In this document: positions 54,835 to 64,000 of the stretch, piece by piece
Numbering within the stretch: the first letter of the stretch is position 1
Layout of the letters: the number at the start of each line of letters is the position of its first letter
DNA from: Apostichopus japonicus
Taxonomy: Eukaryota; Echinodermata; Holothuroidea; Aspidochirotida; Stichopodidae
NCBI RefSeq assembly: GCF_037975245.1
Contig: NC_092572.1
Span: forward strand, 23,792,489-23,856,488
Length of the DNA stretch: 64,000 nt
Direction of reading: 5' to 3'
Made by a program: the position numbers and the translations under genes
The notes under the pieces: model-generated
What the model was told of the DNA's origin: nothing
What the model saw: the letters and a program-made list of their open reading frames with translations, nothing else
Databases searched by the model: none

Positions 54835-57800
54835 CTGCAATCAAAGGAATAATATATTTGCTGAGTATTTACATCAAATTGACTAATATGCAAAGTAGCT
54901 GAACCTGCATGAAAGAAAACCATTCTATGTCACAAATGTGCAATATATAAAATACCCATTTCAGATATATACTGTTGCTCATCTTAACTATGTCCTCTTG
55001 CAAACTAAGCCTGTGAGTAACTTCTATACCATGTCTTTGAAAGAGGCAGCGTTTGGCTTTACTCTGGTTTTAATCAAAATATTGTCCATGTTCTGATTAC
55101 TTACACAACACCATCAGTTAAATTGTTGTCATTAGTGGACCTATACCATGTGAAAGACAAGAGTCTCGTCTTTCTTTTGGTTCTACTCCGGCTTCTCAAA
55201 CCCCTCAATAACTTATTTGAATAAATAAAAAATCAAATTAAGGATGTCTTCAGGTTTCAAATGATGGTAACATGATAAGGGTCATATTTGGTTTAAGAAA
55301 TAAGTTTTGTTACTGATAATGGACGTATGCCGTGTAAATGACGAGACTCCCATATTTCGTATCTACTTATAATGTGATTCATCCAAGATTCCCATCTTCA
55401 AATATCATGCGTACAAGGTTTTCAGACGTTGACCTCTGCTGACCTTCATGTACTTAATATGCAGTATCAACAATTCAGCATACAAAGTCTGAGATCCATG
55501 CAACCTTCCCTTATTGAGATATCCTATTTACAAGCTAGGCATCATGAACACACATGCAGGTGTGTTTTACATTCAGACTGAGAACCCCATTGTTTTTTTT
55601 TCATTGTTCAAATCAACGAAACCTAACCTTAACAATACACCTGAACAAAATAATTCTTCTGAGGACATGGTGATTCTTTTGAATGGATAAATGAGGACTT
55701 ACATTTCCTTAGGTCAAGTCCTCGGTAAGAATACAAAACAAGTGCGCATCTTCACACATGCACACACACTTACACAATCTTGTTTTCTATTATATTAGCT
55801 ACAAGTGATAACATTTGCCTCTATTCTAACCCTTTGTCTGGACAACCGATAACTATTATTCTCTATTGTTTAACAACCGGTGACAGGAATTTCATTTGTC
55901 CCAAGTCACCAGTTGTGAGGCCAAGACATGCCCAGCCCACCATATGCACACAAACACGCACACATCATCACCACTGCATAGATTCATTTTGTCTGTGGCA
56001 AGAAATTTTCTCTTTTAATCAGGTTTAGTTTTATTGCACTAAAATAGGCTACCTATGGTCTGGTAATTTTTCAAACTTAAGGAAAATGTTTGCCCACCTT
56101 GCATAAATGAAATGACTTGGTGGTCACTTGAAACACAACCTGAAGAGGTTGATAAACCATCACTTTCGACATGGAGCTCCCTCGGTGTTCTCTCAACTTC
56201 AGATGGTCTCTCATCTTGATGGATAGGTTCTTCAATTGATCTCCTACCTTCTTGTGAATTATCTCCATACCTGTGTTCGTAGTGGTGATCACCTGCTGTA
56301 AGATAAACCAATGTAGGCTAAAGTGTTAATATCATACAAGTTCCAGTTACCAAGGTTGTAATTAGTGACTATAGTTATTCATACAACATTACACTTGATG
56401 ATGTTAGAACCAATTCCAACAAGGCACAAAACACTTCATTTCTAATTGGTGATGAAATTAGTATTTGTCCTGATTTATTAAATGACAAGTAACTGCAGTA
56501 CCTTAATGCTGATATGATATAAACATTTTTAATATTATTTATGGTTAGGTGAAGTGTTAATTCCATACAATCTTCCATAGCGCTATTGTCTCAGCTTAAC
56601 TTATACTTTTGTCTACTTTATCATTGTCCAACAATTGATTATTGATTGATATTAATAGAGGTTGTAAGCAATATGGTACAACTTAAATATATTGGAACCC
56701 TGAAACCTTTACTTTGGTGATGGGTACCAAACTTGTCAGTCATTGCAGACCAAAAGTATCACTGCCAAATTAGCACAGTGTATGTATCACATTTATTTAT
56801 TCAAGTCTGTCAGTAGCTCCTAGGGTCAGTGCTGATGTGGTAACAGATACTACTTGGGATGATCAGCTTCCCTAGTTAACCTCCTTCACTAATAGACATG
56901 TACATTAACCCTAACATAACCCTAACCATAACCCTAACCCTCTAGATGGAGATGTTCAACAGCCAAGCTGACACTCAGTAAATTGAGAAGCCATCAATTA
57001 GATTTGCTGCAGCATGAAGTTGGCTACACATGTGTTGAGTTTGAAAAAGAAAAATTATTGAAGTAAACATGCCAGAGAAGCCAGCTTTTTGTTAAGAGCT
57101 ATCAAGCTATACTGTACAACATTCACGATGTTTTTTTTTGTATATTGATTACTATTCAGTTTGAATATTTAATATACAACTGGCATGTATCATGCCAACA
57201 GGATTCTTATATCCCTCTGTATGTATGGCATTCTGATCTTTATTCTTATTGTCTAGGCTCCAACTTTACATTAATCTGATAAAGAGAACATTATGGTGTA
57301 TCGCTTGATAACAATTTAAGTAAGTTTGGTTTTTATTTCTAATCTTTCACAATCTACTGGCACCTGCATAGTCGACTGTGAACAAAGTTAGATCACCTGA
57401 TGGTGTTGTTCAGATACCTAGGAACATGTAATCTTTCAATTATTGTCCAGAGTATGATTAATATCAATACTTTCTATAGAATGATCCTCCAGCAGAGTTG
57501 ATTGTGAGCAAAGTTAGATCACCTGATGGTGTTGTTCAGATACCTACAGAGATGTAATCTTTCAATTATTGTCCAGAGTATGATTAATATCAATACTTTC
57601 TATAGAATGATCCTCCATCTATCTCTAAATCTCGTTTTTCTACAGTATGCACAGCAAGTTTTATCATTATTATGCACACTCTTTGTCCCTGCATCTATAC
57701 TGTGGTCATAAGCTTCCTTATCTTATTCTTTCACTTTATCTTTTCTCTACCTGTACCTCTAATTTAACAGCCCTGCCCTTTTTCATCTTAGCTATTTTGT

Positions 57801-60800
57801 TTAAAAGGTGAAGAAAAGGACATCCAAAGTATGCAATTTTCGAAGCTACACATACACTATATAAAAATTACAAATGTGAGTAGGTATACAGGCACGTTTT
57901 AAGGATTGATAATTCCATATGGCAGCAGAGACGTCTTCATGCCTAAGGAAAGAATAAACTACAATGACACTTGATATAAGAAGCCATCTCCCGTTTTTTA
58001 TGTGGACAATTACTAGCTGTTTTTAACAAAATTGACTTTCACCCATTTTGTCTCACTGTTTTTAATTTTCAATAAAGTTACATATCATCTAAAATGATTT
58101 AGAACTGTCTTAATATTCTTACTGACCTTGTTTGTATAAGGGTTCTGTATGGACCTTTCTCACCTTAGGCTTGGTTTAATTATAGTATTAAAGATATTGA
58201 TCTATGCTGATACCCTTTCACTTATATAATTATTATTTTTTCATACATATTGTTAAGGCTTTCACTTCATTTTGTATTTGAGCTTTACTAAAGGGGCTAC
58301 TTAAGAGAACCATAACACCTCTGTTTGTGACAAACCACTCAAAGTAGAAAATACAGTTAATCTACTCGGCAGGTAAAATTTCAAGAAATGTTTTCAGATA
58401 ATAATTGTCACGTGGTATATAAATGAGACGTAAAATTCTACTTGGCAAATACGATGCATGTACAATTAAAAAAATTGAGCGTTGTGACAAAATCTATAAC
58501 TTTTGTGCCATCAAATCAACAGTAAGTATTACTGTATTACAATAGGTAATACTGTATTACTTTCTGTATTACTCTTGGTTCTCTTTTTAAAAGAAACAGT
58601 TAGATGTCTTTACCGTAATTTTCTGTTAATCAATGTGTGCTAAGTGTAGTCCTCTGCATTGAGTTATTAATTATTTCCAGTAAAAAGATTCACATAGCCA
58701 TTATCTTCCATTATTATTATTATCTAACATGCAATCAATATGGACAGTTCGATCAGACACTATTTACGCAATGATTACGCAGTGATTTTATGGCAATCAT
58801 CACAATAGGATGTCGTTGTTGTATTACGACTTTTGTTTATGTTCCAAATGCTCCACCGCAACCATTTCAATTAGAACAAAATGCCAAGGTCAACTTTATA
58901 CATGAAACAGTAATATTTCCCCTGGTTTGACCTGATTTTTAGAGGAAAAGCACATATATATATAAGTTATAATATAACGGAACTTCTTCTTGTCATTTTG
59001 AATGGAAAACGGTGCACTAATATTGTCAAACACGAAAACATAGATTAGACCAGCAAGGGTTTAAACTGACAACTTTTCAAACGCTCCTTTTGTTTATTGT
59101 TTCTTAATTCACTTCATCTCAGCTTCAATTTATATCCAAACTCACAACAATGGGGGAAAGTTGCAATACCCGAGGTAGGCACCCGAGATACAGCGACGTG
59201 GGGTGGTTTCAGAACATTCTTCTCATCCTGTCACCTTCATTCCCTGATCTCTGAGGAATAGGACGATGAAGATCTTCTACAGTTCCTTCCTCGTCTTTCA
59301 AACTATCTCTGTGAGGTTTTCCTGATCACTTTCTGTCCTTCTTTGGTACAGACAATATCAGATGAGGATGTTGCTCTTCTTCTTCCGAATGCCGGTCACT
59401 AGGGCTGATATCCATTGGCCTAATGTGCCAAATAAAATGATGTTCCAGAATACTCAAAGCTTCTATTGTTGCCAACAAATATCTTGCTACAAGCACCTAT
59501 TCTCTGACATGTGTGTTTTCTACGTCACTAGCAGATGATAATGGGTGAGAATCTTCAACTTGGTGTTCTTCCGGTGGTTCTCCTTAACTGAATCGTGTGT
59601 GCTTTGCCCTCTTTTTCTTCCAACTGACACTCTTCCTCTATCTGTCGTAAAGGGTACAGTGTTGAGACCTTTAGTACAATGCGATATATAAAATTATTAT
59701 AATTATTAATATCATTATTAAGATGATTTGGCTTTTTCCTCTTCCTCCACCGACTGAAGCTCTTTCTCTTGACTTCATGGTGCTTGTGCTTTGCCCTGTT
59801 CCTCCACCAGCTGACGCTCTTTCTGTCTCTGTTGTCAAGCTGATTTTGCTTCGTCTTCTTACTATATCTTCATTTTTGTGTTTAAGTTTAATTGGTTGAT
59901 CTCCTGAGTCTGCAATCAAAGGAATAATATATATGTTGAGTCTTTGAACTTAAATATTTTCCATTTTCATCAGATATTATAATTTCAAGGTCTTCAAATT
60001 TTAACCTCTGATAAATTGAGTATCTTGTCACATCTAATAACAACAATAGTGCATATGTACCTAATGTAAAGCTTCCACATACTAAATATGAGATATATTC
60101 AAGAATCCTTGATGCGGTAACATTTTTACAAGGTCTTCAGACTCTGACCTTTGATGACATCAACTGGAATGTGACCTCCGAAGAAACAGTAGGATTTCAT
60201 CTAATCAACAGGGATCATCCACATACTTCTTATGAATTTTTTCCCAAAAATTCCATTCTTGAAATATCATGTTTACAAGGTATCCTCATTTTGTCTCAGC
60301 TGAACTCAAATTACTGTTGACTTAATTTTAACATTCCATACAATCTTCCAGAAGAACAATCTGGACTTAACTCTACAGTGCTATTGTCTCAACTTAACTA
60401 ATGGCTTTTGTCTACTTAATCATTGTCCAACAATTGATTATTAGGTTGTAAGCAATATGGTACAACTTTAATATATTGAAACCCTGAAACTTTTACTTTG
60501 GTGTTGGGTAACAAATTTGTCAGTCATTGCAAACAAAAGGTATCACTGCCATATTAGCACAGTGTATGTAGCACACTGATTTATTCAAGACTGTCAGAAG
60601 CTGCTAGGGTCAGTGCTGATGTGGTAACAGATACTACTTGGGGTGATCAGCTTCCCTAGTTAACCTCCTACACTAATAGACATTTACATATATAGCTTTA
60701 AATCAAGATGTTCAACAGCCAAGCTGACACTCAGTAATTGAGAAGCCATGGATTAGATTGACTGAAGCATGAAGTTCGCTATACATGTGTTGAGTTTGAA

Positions 60801-62690
60801 AAAGGAAACTTCTTGAAGGAAGTATGCCAGCTCAGCCAGTTTTGTTTTTAAAGAGCTATCCAGCTATGAAACGTTAACGATGTTATCTGTATATTGATTA
60901 CTATTCAGTTGGAATGCGTAATATATAACTGGCATGTATTATGCCAACATGATTCTTATATCCCTCTGTATATATGGCATACCGATCTCTTTTCTTATTG
61001 TCTAGGCGCCCACTATACATTGACCTGATATAGAGAACATTGTGGTGTATCACTCCGCTGCAAGAACTTGATAACAATTTAAATCAGTTTGGTTTTCATT
61101 TCTAATCTTTCACTGCAGAGTCCATTGTGAGCAAAGTTTATAGATCACCTGATTGTGTTATTCATATTCCTTGGGAGATGTAATCTTTCACTTATTGTCC
61201 TGAGTATGATAAATATCAATTCTTTCTATAGAATGTTCCTCCTTCTATCTCTAAATCTTGTTTCAATACAATATGCACCCTAAGTCTATACTTATCGTGC
61301 ACACTCTTTGTCCAAGCATCTATACTATGGTTATAAACTTCCATCTCTTTTTCTTACACTATGTCCCTGTTTTACCTGTACCTCTATTTTACAGCCCTGC
61401 TCTTTTTCATCTTAGCTAATTTTTTTAATTGTAAGAAAAGGACATCCAAAGTATGCAATTTCGGAAAGCTACACAACTGGGATATACTTTGCTAATTACA
61501 AATTACGAATATGAGTAGGTATACAGGTAAATCTTTAAAGATTGATAATTCCATTGGCAACAGAGACTTCTTCAGGCTTTGAGGAACGAATAAATAGTAA
61601 AACAATTGGATTTAGTGAGCCATCTCCCGTTTATACGTGGACAATTTCTGGCTCTTTTTCAACACAATTTACTTGCACCCAAATTTTCTCACTGCTTTTA
61701 ATTTCTATAAAGTTGCATACCATCTAAATTATTTAAAACTGTCTTATTATTCTTACTTACCTTGTGGGATAAACTCTTCGTACAGGTCCGTTCGACCAGC
61801 TGCTATCAAAGCCTCTCCCAACAATTTATAAGTTGCTTTCTCTCCGTTCAATTTCTTCCATGTGTCTAACATCTCATAAGCTTGATGTCGTGTAAACATG
61901 ATACGCCTTTGGATGTCCGAGAGCGTTGCCTCTTCAATTCCAAGTGTTCTGCTAACATCGATCCATTCATGACAAAAACGTTGTGACAAATTCTTTTAGA
62001 AAGTATAAAAGAATAGTTTGATTTCATCTTCAGAAAAACAGCATCTCTAACTCAGAAAACATTCCATTCAGCAATTAAACAACCGGTTTTGGTATGCGTT
62101 GTTATCAAAGCTTTAATTTCGTAACAGACCATGTTGTCTCTGTTTTATTTATATCTGGCATCTCAAATATACCTTTTCTACTTATATTATGATAAAGTAA
62201 ACCAAACAGATAACAGTGACTGAAAAACACAGCTACCTGTACACTATCAACATATTTTGTGTAACAGTCATGTGTAGCGTTATGTTCTTGTTGGTAGTTC
62301 ATATATATCTCTCCCTAAACATGGAATCAAATGACATCAATGTTTGTGTAACAACCCTTGTGTACCTTTCTTGTTCTTATTGGTAGTTCATGCAACTCTC
62401 CACTTATAATGACATAATATCTAAACGTTACCAACTGATAAGCCTAAGAGCAGTCTTTAGTAGCTGATGGAGTCATTTTCTTATTGAAGGTAGCTCAGTT
62501 TACCTGAATGTTACCACCACTGACTTGTCACTAATTTATTTCATGAGCCAGGATTGAGTAAATTTACCTGGAGGGTAGCAGTTGTGACAACACGGTCTGA
62601 TGCTTCTATTCCAGCTGTGGATGTTCCCACTCTTTCATCGTCCTGTCTGTTTGATGTGCTGGGCTGTTTAACACTTGAAGGGTCAGGTGC
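54428..62690 (-). CDS. Gene D: Death domain protein, related to Gene A (3' part)
   Basis: Exons 62690-62568 (linker), 61992-61761 (Death), then either 59909-59671 (197 residues in all) or 56295-56098 plus 54834-54428 (319 residues in all). Both routes are in phase and end in a stop. Layout, intron phases and the place of the linker before Death copy those of Gene A. ZU5/UPA exons, if present, would lie right of this window. The two routes differ only in the C-terminal tail, which suggests alternative 3' ends with different location or partners (inference). Confidence 0.72.
56098..56295 (-). CDS. Gene D cassette exon
   Basis: A 198-bp symmetric phase-1 exon (acceptor CTTACAG, donor CAAG|GTGGGC). 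It encodes AGDHHYEHRYGDNSQEGRRS, IEEPIHQDERPSEVERTPRE and a Ser-rich end. It has no counterpart in the other copy of the duplicated block. It is charged and probably disordered. Confidence 0.5.
56906..56942. repeat. interstitial telomere-like repeat
   Basis: TAACCCTAACATAACCCTAA followed by CCATAACCCTAACCCTCT: five degenerate CCCTAA units. The partner block has an unrelated TTACATATATAGC at this place. Confidence 0.85.
57376..57616. repeat. 120-bp tandem duplication
   Basis: Two nearly identical copies, each with GATCACCTGATGGTGTTGTT and ATAGAATGATCCTCCA. The other duplicated block has a single copy at about 61115-61232. Confidence 0.9.
58150..59389. other. unique spacer between the duplicated blocks
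   Basis: Intronic for the charged-tail form of Gene D and 3' of the hydrophobic-tail stop. The part just left of 59390 may therefore hold a 3' end signal. No domain or repeat was recognised. Confidence 0.5.
59390..61760. repeat. duplicated block, copy 2
   Basis: Shorter partner of 54241-58150. It ends at the donor of the Death exon. Remains of the charged tail lie at about 59560-59650, downstream of the AT-rich interruption, but out of use because of the earlier stop. Confidence 0.8.
59671..59909 (-). CDS. Gene D terminal exon, hydrophobic-tail form
   Basis: A 239-bp exon (acceptor GATTGCAG) in phase with the Death exon, ending at TAA 59671-59673. It encodes a basic start DSGDQPIKLKHKNEDIVRRR, Ser/Gly/Arg repeats (TERASAGGGTGQSTSTM, then RERASVGGGRGKSQ) and finally an 18-residue hydrophobic end IILIMILIIIIILYIALY. 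The last part is written by AT-rich DNA (repeats of ATTATTA) that interrupts the frame kept in the sister exon. Such an end could act as a C-terminal membrane anchor. Confidence 0.55.
61761..61992 (-). CDS. Gene D exon: Death domain
   Basis: A 232-bp exon (acceptor TAAAAG, donor ACAAG|GTAAGT). It encodes FCHEWIDVSRTLGIEEATLS, AYEMLDTWKKLNGEKATYKL and LGEALIAAGRTDLYEEFIPQ. The W in helix 1, the LDTWKKLNGEKAT core and the last helix are those of a Death domain. The exon borders and phases match those of the Gene A Death exon at 3573-3807, though the sequences are clearly diverged. Confidence 0.9.
62568..62690 (-). CDS. Gene D linker exon before Death domain
   Basis: A 123-bp phase-0 exon (acceptor AACTAG, donor CCAG|GTAAAT). 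It encodes 41 Ser/Thr-rich residues: APDPSSVKQPSTSNRQDDER and then VGTSTAGIEASDRVVTTATL. It matches no domain and is probably a flexible linker. Confidence 0.6.
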
Positions 62691-63640
62691 CTAGTTAAGA
62701 ATAAACAGTATATTAGTATAAGCTCTAAACCACACCAAACCTCTGGGCCACACCAATACTTCTCACTTTTGACAAGCACAGCTGACAAGACAAATACCCA
62801 AATACGGTTTTAAATGGTCATACATGTTTGTTTGACCTGATATGTTAACATTTATATTGTTGCAATTAGTAGTATGTATCTTAACTTTGATTTGGAGTTT
62901 AACTATAAGTTAAAATTTAACCTTCAGTTGAGGTCTTGCTTACCTGATCAGGGAGCTAATTATATTTGGTTTACTTAAATGTTTTCAGAAAGGAAGCTTA
63001 AATGGGTTCTACGTGTTTTCGTTCTTTCGTCATTCTGTTGCTGCCAACCTGTTACAAACACCTCACAGTAAAACGAAAAATCTTGAACAAAGTTCTTCAA
63101 AACATTGAAATATTACTACTGATCTTTCAGGCTCTTGTTTAATGTAATCCTTCCGGTTCCTATATTGTCTTCCACAGTGACCTAGAACTTATCTTATGTA
63201 TCCCTAATTCACATTGTATCTTATTAATGACTTTAATTAAACCATATGTTATATTAGGAAATATCTTGGAGGATTTAGTTGCACTTTTCTTTGTCTTCTA
63301 TTGACATTTGAACTGTACAATTGTTCATAAAATTTTATACTTAAATCTGATAACCCATGTACCATATCACCCATTAATGTAAATTACATGTTGGTACTTT
63401 CTGGGGTATTACTACGGCTTGAACATATTGAGTTTATTGTATGCATCAATTTACTTCTTTCAAAGCACTTTTCCAATACTAGTTCATAACATACACAGTT
63501 TGGTGATCTATTTTACAAAATACATCTACTCTAGTCTTTCTTTGTTACCATTTTTTATTCCTTACACGAAAGCAAAAGGAATCTATGCGATGGTGATTGC
63601 GCGTGTGTGTGTATGTGGCGACCTTGGCTCGTAAACATGA
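62691..63640. other. no gene recognised
   Basis: Presumed upstream intron of Gene D. Short frames are without features. Confidence 0.55.
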
Positions 63641-64000
63641 TAACTCAACAATGGCAAGTTGGATTGAAGTCATACTCGGTACACAGATGCGCCATACTAA
63701 GTAGAAGAACCCTATTGACTTTGGTGCTCATTTCATGAATCATAATGAAGTCACAGGGTTAAACGTTAAAATCGTCAAATGCTAATAACTCTGCAACCAA
63801 AAGTCAGAATTAATTTATACTTGGTATTAATATGTTGGTAGATAGCGGGTACATTTTGAAATATGTTCAAGTTGATATTATGCATATTTATTAGGAAGCG
63901 GGGCTTAACATGATTTTCACTAAAATAGCTAGGAAACACGGTAAATGAACAACAACAAGTTGGAATAAAGTCATAATTAGTACATAGATGCGCCATAGTA
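63640..64000. repeat. ~310-bp tandem repeat, running off the window
   Basis: 'AAGTTGGA-T-AAGTCATA' and 'ACA-AGATGCGCCATA' occur near 63650 and 63958. It has the same general style as the 29.3-30.5 kb repeats. Confidence 0.65.

Larger units (their letters stand above)
54241..58150. repeat. duplicated block, copy 1
   Basis: Matches 59390-61760 in order: CACTAGGGCTGATATC edge, terminal exon, then intron phrases CTTTTGTCTACTT-ATCATTGTCC, AGCTGCTAGGGTCAGTGCTG, GCCAAGCTGACACTCAGTA and GGACATCCAAAGTATGCAAT. Copy 1 alone has the 56.1-kb cassette exon, the telomere-like run and an internal 120-bp duplication. Confidence 0.8.

Noticed and set aside
1-64000. CRISPR array, operons, tRNA or rRNA genes
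   Set aside because: Tandem repeats here have no spacer pattern, the genes are intron-containing animal genes, and no cloverleaf or rRNA-like stretch was noticed by eye.

Overview
This is animal nuclear DNA: AT-rich, intron-dense and full of repeats, with every recognisable gene on the minus strand. Gene content (ZU5-UPA-Death and other death-fold genes, a membrane protein of apparent FG-GAP type, a beta-propeller exon), a DIRS-type tyrosine-recombinase retrotransposon and THAP-bearing DNA point to a marine invertebrate, probably a deuterostome such as an echinoderm. The species is inference only. Gene models were built by hand from open frames, GT/GC-AG borders and intron-phase agreement. 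No transcript data were available.

From left to right: Gene A (about 2.3-25.2 kb, minus) encodes a death-fold exon (DED-like), a tandem series of short linker exons, a ZU5 domain over two exons, a UPA-like region over two exons, a short linker, a Death domain and a 7-residue-repeat tail. Twelve exons join in frame to the stop, giving about 573 residues. Its intron array (about 11.5-24.4 kb) is a tandem repeat in which each unit carries a linker exon and a hairpin just after the 5' splice site. The array is interrupted by a 5.97-kb DIRS element (13800-19768) with inverted terminal repeats, an internal complementary region, decayed gag, RNase H and recombinase, and no reverse transcriptase. The large UPA intron holds a LINE reverse-transcriptase fragment.

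25.7-29.2 kb is a 3.56-kb segment with 15-bp perfect terminal inverted repeats and a THAP-like half domain. 29.3-32.1 kb is old tandem repeat. 32.2-33.0 kb is one beta-propeller exon (Gene B). 33.9-34.2 kb is a perfect-ended MITE whose relative lies inside the DIRS element. 34.2-41.7 kb has no gene I can support.

Gene C (41.7-52.6 kb, minus) encodes a membrane-anchored protein with a long acidic/basic middle and a Cys-containing C terminus. A 2.74-kb composite insertion (two 467-bp direct copies flanking 1.8 kb, with a 4-bp target duplication) sits exactly on the 5' splice site of its largest exon. Satellites of 131 bp and 138 bp lie at 49.9-50.4 and 52.9-54.2 kb.

Gene D (54.4-62.7 kb and beyond, minus) is a relative of Gene A: linker, Death domain, then two alternative terminal exons produced by a local duplication. 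One terminal exon ends in a hydrophobic tail and the other in a charged repetitive tail. A short interstitial telomere-like repeat interrupts one copy of the duplication.
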